64,000 nt of DNA from Acidobacteriota bacterium. GTDB lineage: Bacteria > Acidobacteriota > Terriglobia > Acidiferrales > UBA7541. A program made the position numbers and the translations under genes. The notes under the pieces are model-generated. The model was given only the letters and a program-made list of their open reading frames with translations. It ran no database searches and was not told the origin of the DNA. Shown piece by piece: positions 1 through 8,900 of this stretch (the first letter of the stretch is position 1; each line of letters starts with the position of its first letter). The stretch is from the NCBI GenBank assembly GCA_003223245.1, contig QHYI01000107.1:1-64000 (forward strand). The letters are read 5' to 3'.

Positions 1-182
1 CGGCTGGTTGTAACTCGATCGCCAGACCTGTGTTCGGCATGACGGAGATCATAGCTAGCCCAGAAAACATGTCAAGCTATTTATGGGACACTACACTAGC
101 TTGCAAGCTAAGATGCTCGCATTTTTCGGGCAAGAAGTCCACTTCATCAAATTGCCGCAATTGCCGCTGCTCCTGACTCGTT

Positions 183-575
183 TTAAACAGCGGAAGCGGA
201 GCGGAAGGCTTTCCGACATTCCGCACAAGGACAGATGCTGCGAAGGTGGTCGTAAGCGTAGATGCCCGTGGAATGCCCGTCGTTGAAGGTAATCTGAATG
301 GCGTAATTGCCTACCTGTGTGGCGGCCTTCGCGCTAGGCTTCGGTTTGAACATTGGCAGCACCGGAGAAGAAGCCGCTCCCGGTGCGAGAGACTTGAAGG
401 CCGCCTTCTTGGCGCGCTCGTCGTTGCAGGTGGCGCAAGGGCATTCGTCGCGCAAGTACGAAAAATCGTAGTGGCTGGCATGTCCGTCAGCCCAGGTGAT
501 GTCCACGCCCGCGCCGCTCGATACGTGAATTTTGACGCTGAGCGGCTTTTTCCTGGGATCGAGGGAAGTGGGCAT
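183..575 (-). CDS. DUF971 (GBBH-like N-terminal) domain protein
   Basis: A 130-residue soluble protein that is a single DUF971 domain, the fold also found at the N-terminus of gamma-butyrobetaine hydroxylase. Two CPCxxC motifs, each after a Leu-Arg pair, are visible near residues 45-50 and 115-120 (CPCATC and CPCAEC), and a DGH..GIY segment lies before the second. The cysteines look like a metal or Fe-S site, but the family's biochemical role is not settled; relatives often sit beside Mrp/ApbC-type Fe-S carriers. It is the last gene of the minus-strand iron uptake cluster, about 140 bases after the ABC ATPase, so a role in iron or Fe-S handling is a contextual guess. The ATG at 575 is the only good start. 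Confidence 0.85.
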   Translation of the reverse strand: MPTSLDPRKKPLSVKIHVSSGAGVDITWADGHASHYDFSYLRDECPCATCNDERAKKAAFKSLAPGAASSPVLPMFKPKPSAKAATQVGNYAIQITFNDGHSTGIYAYDHLRSICPCAECRKAFRSASAV

Positions 576-715
576 TTTATAAGCTCAAGGTCGTTAGTGT
601 GTAAGTCTTTAGTTCCCTACGAAGCAAAAGGAACGCGCTATATTGTTTTCGTATGCGGCTTTCAGCGGGACATGGCGGCTCCCCGTCGTGAGGCCCACCC
701 ACCCTTCTCGATGGG

Positions 716-1927
716 TCACGATTTCACCTTTCCGTCGCAGCAATCGCCCGGGGGAATGGGATTGCCATGCGGGCAGGTCTTCGGGTGGCCCAAGAAAGTG
801 CAAATGCGCGCGTCGAGTTCCGGGCTGATGATGTGTTCGAACCGGCACGCTTGCGTTTGCGCTTCGGTCTCGTCGACCGCAAAAGTGTCCTTGAACAAGC
901 GCTCCGCCAAACGATGGCGGCGCACCACATCGCGCGCGCGCTGGCTCCCTGCAGGAGTGAGTTGTGCTTCTCCATTTTGCAGCGCGACCAAATGCAGGTC
1001 CGCCATGCGCGCAAGAACGCGCGAGGCAGGTTCCTCGGGCACGGTCGAGAGTTTTCCGGAAGCTCCCGCAGCTCGCAGGCGCGCAACCTCGGCGGGCTTG
1101 CCTTCCTCGCCACAAACCCAAATTTGTTCCAGCAGGTGATCGAAGCGGATTTCGTCGTCGGTCGAGACGGACTTACAGCAATCTGGCGTGTCCACCAGCG
1201 GGCAATTGAGCGGCTGGCTGGGGCCGTGCAGCGCGGAGTCGAAATGCAGGTGGCCATGGGCCAGTTCAATGCGGCGGTCCGCCTGGCGCGCGATATCCGG
1301 GTCGTGCGTGACCATCAGAATGGTGTGCCCCGCGTTGTGCAGCTTGCGGAAAATCTCGATGACAATTCTTTCGTTGGCTTCGTCGAGATTGCCGGTGGGC
1401 TCGTCCGCAAGAATGAGCTTCGGTTGATTGATCAGTGCCCGCGCGATGGCCACGCGCTGCTGTTCTCCGCCGGAAAGCTGCGCGGGCAAATGCGTCAGGC
1501 GGTCGCCAAGGCCAACGCGCTTCAGCGCCTCTTCGGCCTCTTTTTCGTCGGTGACGCTGTGAAAATACTGAGCCAGCATCACGTTTTCGAGCGCGGTGAG
1601 ATACGGTACGAGGTGAAACTGCTGAAAAACAAAGCCCACTTTTTCTGCGCGGTAGCGAACCAAGTCGTTTTCGCTCAAATTCGCAAGATCCACGCCGTCA
1701 ACGATCACACGACCAGACGTGAGCGTGTCCAACCCCCCGAGAATGTTGATGAGCGTAGTCTTGCCCGAGCCCGAGGGACCCATGAGCGCGACCCATTCGC
1801 CGCCGTTGACCGCGAAGCTGACGCCATTGAGTGCGCGCAACGAGCCGTACTGCTTGATCAAATTGTCGATGACGACTTGCTGCGCCCCAGCGCGCGGCTG
1901 CAACTGGAGGGGAGCAACGACACTCAC
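716..1927 (-). CDS. ABC transporter ATPase fused to a DtxR-like metal-sensing domain
   Basis: Residues 15-230 are a LolD/MacB-type ATP-binding domain: Walker A GPSGSGKT at 50-57, signature [10 protein letters not shown] at 151-160, Walker B LILADEP just after, and the H-loop histidine in MVTHD. After a Cys-rich linker (about 242-251), residues 258-400 resemble the winged helix plus metal-binding dimerisation domain of DtxR/IdeR/MntR repressors. They keep [10 protein letters not shown] (H338, E342) and ACRFEH (C361, E364, H365), which align with the DtxR ancillary and primary metal ligands, then HGNPIP. The residue aligned to DtxR His98 is a Gln. The ATG overlaps the permease stop as ATGA, implying translational coupling. 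It should power the two upstream FtsX-like permeases. The fused sensor could gate transport or regulate transcription according to iron; this is inference. Confidence 0.88.
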   Translation of the reverse strand: MSVVAPLQLQPRAGAQQVVIDNLIKQYGSLRALNGVSFAVNGGEWVALMGPSGSGKTTLINILGGLDTLTSGRVIVDGVDLANLSENDLVRYRAEKVGFVFQQFHLVPYLTALENVMLAQYFHSVTDEKEAEEALKRVGLGDRLTHLPAQLSGGEQQRVAIARALINQPKLILADEPTGNLDEANERIVIEIFRKLHNAGHTILMVTHDPDIARQADRRIELAHGHLHFDSALHGPSQPLNCPLVDTPDCCKSVSTDDEIRFDHLLEQIWVCGEEGKPAEVARLRAAGASGKLSTVPEEPASRVLARMADLHLVALQNGEAQLTPAGSQRARDVVRRHRLAERLFKDTFAVDETEAQTQACRFEHIISPELDARICTFLGHPKTCPHGNPIPPGDCCDGKVKS

Positions 1928-3108
1928 GCTTCACCTCGGAATACGGATGCCGGGCGGAGGCTCGCCAGCCGCCGCAACGGGAAGGCGCTCAGAATGGCCA
2001 CCAGCATCGTCAAACCCACAGCTACAGGATACACAATCAGGCGCGGACGCGCCGCCACTCCAAAAACGGCCTTGCCTAAGGCGATAGAAAGCAAAATCCC
2101 GAGCGCTGCGCCGATTAAACCGCCCGCCAAGCCTAGCAGTGCCGCCTCCGCCAGGAAAAGGCGCACCACGCGGCGCGTTGCCCCGCCAATGGCCTTCATC
2201 AGACCCACATCCATCTTGCGCTCGATGGCCACGTTGGTCATGGCGGCCATGACGCACAGTGCGGTCAACAACAAAACGATGCCTACCGTTGCTGTCAGCA
2301 ATCCGCTGATGCGGCTGTAAATTTTTGCTTCGCCCTCTGTGAATTGGCGGATGGGACGAACGTCAACATCGGGAAGCCGTCGTTGAAGGTCCGCGATGTA
2401 CGTCTGGATTTCCCCGGGAGTGCCTGGAACGGTCAGCTCAACCATGCTAATGCGATCAGCAAGACCGGCCAGGCGTTGCGCGGCTGATAGGCCAATTTCA
2501 AGGCGGTTGTCCTCGGGTCCGCCGGTCTGGCGAATGCTGGCGACGCGGCACGATTCCCGGCGGTCGCTGCTGGTTAAGACGAGCGCTGTTCCCGGCTGCG
2601 CGCCCAGCTGCTGCGCGAATTTTGCACCTGCCACACATACATCTTGCGACGATGGGGTTGCTTCACTCAGGTTGCTCGCGGCAGCTGAAGAAGAGCGCAG
2701 CGAACCTTTGACAATACCTAGCGGATTCAATCCGGCAACAACCGCATTGACTGATTTTCCCGACTGCGGAACGGAAACATTGATGATCAGGTAGAGAGAC
2801 GATGACACGGTTACTCGACCACCGGGCAGGTTGCCGGGCACTCGGTCGATCGTGGACTCGCGTAACGTTCCAGAACTTGAACCAGAAGAACCTCTCGGAA
2901 CAAGCAGCACATTCGGCCCAAAAGCCCGAAATTCCGTGGTGAGACGGCGCTTGGCGTCCACCTGCAGATTGAGCAGAGCGGCGGTGACGGCGGCGCCGGC
3001 ACCGAGCGCCAGCAGCATGACGAAGAGCCGTCCGCGGTTGGCTCCCAGCAGCCGCCGCAGGATGCGCCAGAACATTGCACGATTGGTGTCTCTAAGCTCG
3101 GTCATCAT
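1924..3108 (-). CDS. FtsX/MacB-type ABC transporter permease (second of pair)
   Basis: Predicted inner-membrane permease of about 394 residues with MacB-family topology: one N-terminal membrane helix near residues 17-40, a large periplasmic domain, then three C-terminal helices forming an FtsX domain ending in [17 protein letters not shown]. The ORF track begins at 3609, but that extension only shadows the upstream permease. The ATG at 3108 overlaps the upstream TGA in an ATGATG context, and the mature-looking N-terminus (MMTELRDTNRAMFWRILRR) follows, so this start is preferred. It pairs with the permease at 3105-4418 and the ATPase at 716-1927. Similar two-permease plus ATPase sets accompany FTR1/DUF2318 genes in Campylobacter-type p19 iron systems (established knowledge). 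The exported substrate or the force transmitted is unknown. Confidence 0.88.
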   Translation of the reverse strand: MMTELRDTNRAMFWRILRRLLGANRGRLFVMLLALGAGAAVTAALLNLQVDAKRRLTTEFRAFGPNVLLVPRGSSGSSSGTLRESTIDRVPGNLPGGRVTVSSSLYLIINVSVPQSGKSVNAVVAGLNPLGIVKGSLRSSSAAASNLSEATPSSQDVCVAGAKFAQQLGAQPGTALVLTSSDRRESCRVASIRQTGGPEDNRLEIGLSAAQRLAGLADRISMVELTVPGTPGEIQTYIADLQRRLPDVDVRPIRQFTEGEAKIYSRISGLLTATVGIVLLLTALCVMAAMTNVAIERKMDVGLMKAIGGATRRVVRLFLAEAALLGLAGGLIGAALGILLSIALGKAVFGVAARPRLIVYPVAVGLTMLVAILSAFPLRRLASLRPASVFRGEA

Positions 3109-4418
3109 TCCCCTCGCAGGATTGGCGCCGGCTCCATGCGCGAAGCGCGGCGCAGCGGAATGGCGCTGCCGAGCAGCGTCACAACCGCAGCGAGCCCAAT
3201 CACCACGGAAAAGACCAGCAGGGTCGGCTCCGGTGCTGCACCGAAAATCTTTTCGCCCAGCAGGCGCGCCAAGACGATTCCCAGGGCATAACCAACACCT
3301 CCGCCCACAAACGCGAGCAGGAGTTGCTCCGCGGCAAGCAAGAAGCCAACCGTGCCGGAACCGGCGCCCAAGGCCTTCATCAAACCGATTTCGACCTGCC
3401 GCTCGATCACTGAGGCCGCCGACGAGGCACCAACCGCCAGCGCCGCAGCCAGCATGGCTGCGAGAGAGACCAGCCAAAGCAGCATTTCCACGTGCGTGAG
3501 GATCTGGCCTTCGCCTTCCGCGACACGGCGAATCACGCGCACATCGGTCCCCGGCAATTCCTGCTGAATCTGATACGCAATCGAAGAAATGTACGGCGTG
3601 CAGAACCATCGGTCGTATTCGGGGGGGGTCATCGTTTTCGGGTCTTTGCGCGCAAAGGCATCTTCCGGTTTCGTTAGAGCGCTGACGTAAAGTTTGCGGT
3701 ACTGCCCCGGCTTTCCGGCAAGCTCTTGAGCAATCGAAAGAGGCACGACAATGGCATCATCCTCCGGGCCTCCGCTGTCCAGAATCCCAACAATAGCCAG
3801 CGTCGGGCCAGGTTTGCCGTCGAGGTTGTACGTCAACAGGCCAGCGGAGCGGCTGATTCCGTTCTTCTGGGCAAAGTTCTTGCCTATTACGCACTCATTG
3901 TTTCCTTCGACGAACCAACGGCCTTCCACATGCCACCACGGATTCGTTTTTTCGATTCCCGTTACAAAGGTACCGCCATCAGGAAGTTTCACTTCGTGAT
4001 TTACCCAAGTTCCGAGAACCGGCATAAATGTAGGGACGCTCCGGTAGTCCAATACTAGCTTGTCCTTGGGATAGGTTGACGCTTTGACCTGGGCTTCCAA
4101 AACCGGCGCGAAGCCCATGATGTTGTTGTGCCAGAAAATCGTTTTGAGTTTCGGCAGGTCTGCTTCCGGCAGGTAAGCGCCTGCGTTCACCGGCCGATAA
4201 TCCACTCCGCCTATTTCGAGCGGCAGGGAATCGGCCTTCGGCGTGACTACCAGGTTCGCGCCCAGGCTGCGAAACTCCTTGGCGAGGCGGTCGCCGACAT
4301 CCAGCGCCACGCTGAGTGCCGCGGTGGCCACACCCATGCCCAAAGCCAGCGCCGCGCCAGTCAGCAGCTTGTGCCGCGGACGCCGCCCGAAAGAATCGGC
4401 CACGAGTCGTAGAAACAT
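3105..4418 (-). CDS. FtsX/MacB-type ABC transporter permease (first of pair)
   Basis: A 437-residue membrane protein with MacB-like layout: N-terminal helix at about residues 19-40 (ALALGMGVATAALSVAL), a periplasmic MacB_PCD-like region of about 270 residues, and three C-terminal helices of an FtsX domain with the typical ending PLRRASRMEPAPILRGE. It is the first of two tandem permeases and overlaps the next by four bases, so the two are probably made in equal amounts for a heterodimeric transporter. A gap of about 160 bases separates it from the FTR1-DUF2318 gene upstream. That gap carries a short duplicated AGTTCTCAG string and no obvious terminator, so one transcript from 5816 down to 183 is plausible. 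Confidence 0.88.
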   Translation of the reverse strand: MFLRLVADSFGRRPRHKLLTGAALALGMGVATAALSVALDVGDRLAKEFRSLGANLVVTPKADSLPLEIGGVDYRPVNAGAYLPEADLPKLKTIFWHNNIMGFAPVLEAQVKASTYPKDKLVLDYRSVPTFMPVLGTWVNHEVKLPDGGTFVTGIEKTNPWWHVEGRWFVEGNNECVIGKNFAQKNGISRSAGLLTYNLDGKPGPTLAIVGILDSGGPEDDAIVVPLSIAQELAGKPGQYRKLYVSALTKPEDAFARKDPKTMTPPEYDRWFCTPYISSIAYQIQQELPGTDVRVIRRVAEGEGQILTHVEMLLWLVSLAAMLAAALAVGASSAASVIERQVEIGLMKALGAGSGTVGFLLAAEQLLLAFVGGGVGYALGIVLARLLGEKIFGAAPEPTLLVFSVVIGLAAVVTLLGSAIPLRRASRMEPAPILRGE

Positions 4419-4430
4419 TTTCTTAGTTTT

Positions 4431-4457
4431 CAGTTCTCAGTGGTCAGTTCTCAGTTC
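4431..4457. repeat. Short direct repeat CAGTTCTCAG in the FTR1-permease spacer
   Basis: Two copies of CAGTTCTCAG separated by TGGT lie just upstream of the permease start. Similar AGTCTTAGTTCT-like strings occur near 597-615 and 10706-10735. They look like the low-complexity intergenic strings common in acidobacterial genomes. No function is evident. Confidence 0.5.
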
Positions 4458-4582
4458 AAACATCACGGGAAAAACCATGCTCAGTAGCGATTCATATTTC
4501 TTCTAACTGAAAACCGAGGCCTGCAAACTGATAATTTGCTATTACGGCAAACCTTTCTAGCGTGCCGATCGCGCCATCACGC

Positions 4583-5296
4583 CTATTTCGGAATCTCCGT
4601 AGACTCCTGAGCGAGGGCGGAAATGTCGATCACAATGTTGTCTTGATCGACGTGCGCGGGCACGCCGATAGGATTGCAGCCTCCCTGGTCGCCAATTGAG
4701 GGAATATAAATCGCCGAAGCGCAGTGCCGACAAATGACGTTCTGGCCGTCCTGGCGGTAACCTTCCGCGCCGCAAATCCGGCAGGCGTCCAGCGCCACGC
4801 CCCAGCCGTTCGGCTTCTTGATGACCATGAAGCGCAGGGACTGGCTGCCCGTACTGACCGTGAACAGATGCATAGCGCCGTCTTGCACCGCGCCGACAGG
4901 CACGCGCACGATGTTGCCAACGGGGTCAACCGGCTGAGCCGCTGGGGGCGCCGAATTTGCGCGCGCGTAAATGAAATCCGCGGTTAAAACCAGGATCACC
5001 GCCAGCGAAGCGGTCGCGGCGGCAAGCATCCAGCCACGCTGGCGCCGATTTTGCGATTCGAACAGGCGCTTTTCCGCGGCGTTCAGGGAATCCCGATCGA
5101 TTTTGGCCTGCGAAGCCGTCTGCCATTCCCGCAGAATCAGGAGGATCGCCGCGCCAAAAATGAAAACGAAGAAGAACAGCTCGTTGCGCACGACGGGTCC
5201 TAAAATGGCCATCTCGCCTTTGCTAGAAGGCAGCCACTGCGCCTCACTTAATTCGTGCAGGCCCGTCAAACCCAATTGAAAGGCCACGAGCATCAA
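4583..5296 (-). CDS. FTR1 C-terminal part fused to DUF2318 Fe-S-type domain (downstream piece of frameshifted gene)
   Basis: Residues 1-60 continue the FTR1 permease fold (helices, conserved ELSEAQWLP and an RNELFFF segment). A membrane helix at about 90-110 follows, then a DUF2318 domain with CRIC (172-175), CRHC (189-192) and GGCNPI (C207), the usual cysteine set of this putative Fe-S or metal domain. The reading frame stays open upstream of the listed ATG to about 5400, and the implied residues (TIAGIGAAVAVGLFFF and on) are FTR1-like. So this ORF and 5244-5816 are two halves of one FTR1-DUF2318 protein separated by a frameshift. The intact protein would be an inner-membrane iron permease with a periplasmic redox domain. 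Whether the break is biological or an assembly error cannot be told here. Confidence 0.8.
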   Translation of the reverse strand: MMLVAFQLGLTGLHELSEAQWLPSSKGEMAILGPVVRNELFFFVFIFGAAILLILREWQTASQAKIDRDSLNAAEKRLFESQNRRQRGWMLAAATASLAVILVLTADFIYARANSAPPAAQPVDPVGNIVRVPVGAVQDGAMHLFTVSTGSQSLRFMVIKKPNGWGVALDACRICGAEGYRQDGQNVICRHCASAIYIPSIGDQGGCNPIGVPAHVDQDNIVIDISALAQESTEIPK

Positions 5297-5816
5297 GATG
5301 ACGCTGGTGGCCGCGAAGAACCGCTGCAGCGGAATGCGTAGCGTGCCTTTGAAAAAGAACAGTCCAACTGCAACCGCCGCGCCAATTCCGGCGATGGTGC
5401 CACTCCACAGCGCGCAGGATCAGCGCGAGTTCGGCGCCTTCGCGCAAAACCATCAGAAACACGAAGAGAAAAATGCCCCAGCCCGCGGCTTTTCCGGCCC
5501 GCTCGGCGTAGGACTCCACTTTTTCCTCAATTTCTTTTCGCAGGTGGCGCGCAACGCGGTTCATCCATACAATCATCGTAACCACGAAGACCGCGGCCAC
5601 CAGGAGCATCAGCCCCTCGAAGCCGTCTTCGCTGATGCGCCAGCGTTCCAGCCCCACCGCCACAGCCAGGCTAACAGCAGCGGCTGCCGCCAGGCCGTAC
5701 CAAACGAAGCGCGCCAACTGACGGCGGCCAGTGCGAGAGAGGTAGACCAGGATGATGCCGACCACGAGCGCCGCTTCCACACCTTCGCGAAGCGCGATAA
5801 GAAAAGCCGAAAGCAT
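5244..5816 (-). CDS. FTR1-family iron permease, N-terminal half (frameshifted)
   Basis: Residues 1-139 match the first half of FTR1/EfeU iron permeases: an REGVEA motif at 10-15 in helix 1 and a second LREGAEL motif at about 124-130, the REGxE signatures thought to bind iron during transport. After ...RAVEW the reading frame switches; residues 140-190 (HHRRNWRGG...) are an artefact, while the true continuation lies in the frame of 4583-5296. The break is near 5399-5402; a missing G (TGGGGC read as TGGC or similar) would restore the frame. The ATG at 5816 has AGGA seven bases upstream. It is the first gene of the iron cluster and faces the secretin gene across a 136-base divergent region. Confidence 0.8.
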   Translation of the reverse strand: MLSAFLIALREGVEAALVVGIILVYLSRTGRRQLARFVWYGLAAAAAVSLAVAVGLERWRISEDGFEGLMLLVAAVFVVTMIVWMNRVARHLRKEIEEKVESYAERAGKAAGWGIFLFVFLMVLREGAELALILRAVEWHHRRNWRGGCSWTVLFQRHATHSAAAVLRGHQRHLDARGLSIGFDGPARIK

Positions 5817-5833
5817 GAGTTGTCCTGTAAGTC

Positions 5834-5856
5834 TAGTTGTAAGTCATTTGCAACTA
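5834..5856. promoter_or_regulatory. 23-base imperfect palindrome, candidate metalloregulator operator
   Basis: TAGTTG and CAACTA arms lie around a partly symmetric centre, 18 bases upstream of the FTR1 start and just downstream of a possible minus-strand promoter (TTGACC at 5889-5894 and TAAACT at 5865-5870, 18-base spacer). An operator straddling the transcription start fits a DtxR-type repressor, but the sequence is not a classic DtxR, MntR or Fur box. TGTAAGTC is also directly repeated at 5826 and 5838. Confidence 0.35.
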
Positions 5857-5952
5857 CAAGCTCGAGTTTACCTTAGCGGGACGCTCCTGGTCAACCGGAC
5901 TAATTCAGTCCGATTTCTTAACCGGCAGGATAGGGTATTCTGTTTCTTACCC

Positions 5953-8900
5953 ATGGGCACGTTTCGCCAAGCCTTGTCCTTGACGCTCTCTAGCCTCTTT
6001 CTGTTTTCTCAAGCGTCCTTCGCTCAAGCAGTGCCTGCTTCTCTGCAGGCGCCCACTGCGCGCGTCCGGCCGGACCTCAAGCGCGCGCGCAAGGCCGCCG
6101 AACAGGGTGAGAAAGCAGAGGCCTCCGGGCATTTGGAGGATGCCTTGGCCGCTTACGAGGAAGCCGCGCGCTATGCTCCACAAGACACGCAGTTCGCAGC
6201 TCATGCCGAAGCGCTGCGCTCGAAGCTGGTTCGCTCCTACGCCGAGGCAGCGGAGCGGGACGCGATCGCAGGCCGGCTGGACCAGGCAACCGAGGACCTC
6301 GCGGCAGCGCTGGCAGTTGATGCAACGAACACTGCCGTCCTGGAGCGCTTGCGGGAAATGAAAAGCATGCGGGAACAGTCCCCGCCGAAGGTCGCCCCGG
6401 AAATTCCTGGATTGCCCAAGTTGAAACCGCAAGCTGGCAAGCATAGTCTCGACCTGCGGGGCGACACTAAAACGGTGTATGAACAACTGGCCGGCATTTT
6501 CGGCCTACGGGCTACCTTCGACCCTGACCTGATTGCTAGAAATGCGCGCTTGAATCTCAAAGATGTGGATTTCCGCGACGCCATAACGGTTCTTGCCACG
6601 GAGACCGAAACTTTTTGGCGTCCGGTGAATGCCACATTGTTCTTTGTCGCCCAAGACACGTCAGAAAAGCGGCGCGAGTATGATTTGGAAGCGGAGCAGA
6701 CTTTTCCTCTTTCATCCGCTAACACTTCCGAGGATGCCACGGAAGTTTTGCGCATCCTGCGCGATATCACCGGCTCCACGCGCATAACTCTTGACGCGAA
6801 TAGTCACAGCCTTACCATGCGCGATACTCCGCAGCGGCTGGCCCTTGCTGGCGAGCTCATCCAGCAGATGGAGAGGGCGCGCGGCGAATTGCTACTTGAA
6901 ATTGAGCTGCTGGAAGTCGACCGCAACACCGCGACGAAACTCGGCATCGAACCTCCCACCAGGCAGAGATTAATTGCAATTCCTCCCAACTTGATCAGCC
7001 AGTTGAACCAAGCAAGCAATCTGTCGGCGCTCCAAACGCTTTTAGCCGGAATTTTTGGAACCGCCGCCACCGGCAGCACTTCGATCAGCTCCCTGATTCC
7101 TCCGCTCGTTGCTATTGGCGGCGGCAACTCCACGTTTCTCCTGACTCTTCCCGCAGCAGCGGCAGACTTCTCCGATGCGCTGTCGCTGGTAGAAAGCGGC
7201 CGCGAAGTTCTCCTGCGCGCGCAAGATGGGAAGCCGGCTACCTTTTTCGTCGGTCAGCGCTATCCGGTCACGCTTTCCCTACTTTCCGGCAGCCTGGGAA
7301 CTTCTTCCTTTACGCCGAGTCCAGGGGGAGTGAGCAATCCTTTTCCCAGCACTTCCTATCCCGCCGGAACCGGCCCGGCCGCGCTGGTGGCTGCGGATTT
7401 TATGAATAATGGTTTATCGGATTTGGCAGCAGTCAACGAAATCGACAACTCGATTACGGTTCTATTGAACCAGAGCAGCAATCAGGGAACATTTGCCCAG
7501 GCTACGGGTTCCCCCATCTCGCTCGGGACTTCTCGCGCCGCAGCCCCGGCAACTCATCCGGGAATAGCTTCGGCAACGTTTACCAGCAGTGGGTGCCACG
7601 ATTTGATCGCCAGCGATCCCCTGGCGAACTTGGTGAACGTACTGTTCAGCAATTGCGACGGGACGTTTCAGAAGCCCGTCGCCATTCCCGTGGGTTTCAA
7701 CCCGGGTGCGCTTGCCACGGGCGACTTCAACGGTGATGGACACCAGGATTTTGCAGTGGCTAACGAAGGCGACGACACGGTCTCGATTTTTCTTGGCGAT
7801 GGCACCGGAAAGTTTACGCCCGCGAAGAATTCTCCTTTTCTTTTCGCGCCGCAACTCATGATCCGCACGACCTCACTTCCTGACGGTGTTCTGAATGCCG
7901 CTTACAACGCAACGGTGCAATCGACCGGAGGAACCGGGGCGGTGGCCTGGAGTTTGGCGACGGGGACGCTTCCAGCGGGCCTGGCTTTGGATCCCAGCAC
8001 GGGCGCCATTTCGGGCACGCCAACGGCAGCGGGAACATCACCAATTACGGTGAAGGTGACCGATTCCGCCACGCCTCCGAGTTCCGTTACCACCCGACTG
8101 AGTATTACGGTCAACACTGCCGCTCCGACTTTTGCGATTTCTACTTCATCACTCCCGAACGGAAACCTTGCGACGCCCTACGACCAGGTCCTGACGGTTA
8201 CCGGGGGAACCTCCCCATTTACCTGGAGCATTTCATCCGGATCGCTTCCGGCGGGCTTAAGTCTGAACGCCAAGACCGGTGAAATGACCGGCGCTTCGAC
8301 AGCCGCGACAGTTGGCGCAAGTTCCACTTTTGTGGTAGCAGTCACAGATTCCAGCGCCCCACCCTTAACTGCGCAAAAGCAGTTTACCTTGACGCCCTTC
8401 ACTGCCGCGGAGCGGGGCCCGGTGGCAATGGTGATGAATGACTTTAATGCGGATGGCAACCAGGACCTGGCCATCGTCAATCAAGCGACCGACAACGTGA
8501 GCATCCTCTTGGGTCATGGCGACGGGACGTTTGCAGAAGCCACCGGCTCGCCCATTTCCTCGGGCATTGGCAAAGCTCCCGTGGCCATCGCCGCCGGCGA
8601 TTTAAATGGCGACGCCAAGCCGGATCTTGCGGTCGTGAATCAAACCGATAACACCGTCAGCGTTTTGCTGAACAACGGGGACGCCACCTTTGCGCCGGGA
8701 CCCTCGCCGCTTCTGCAAACAGCTGCGTCACCCACGGGCGTGGCGATCGCCGACTTCAATCAAGACGGCCACGCGGATATCGCGGTGACCAACGGGGGAG
8801 CCAACACCTTTCGTGTATTCGTGGGCCTGAGCGGCGGACTGTTTAGCTTAGCCTTCGAGCCACCGGCAGGTCCCCCTGGTTCTACGCCAACCGCCATCGT

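Noticed and set aside
97-110. Perfect 14-base palindrome TAGCTTGCAAGCTA near the left edge
   Set aside because: No neighbouring gene start makes it an operator in view, and palindromes of this length occur by chance; it is too close to the edge to judge.
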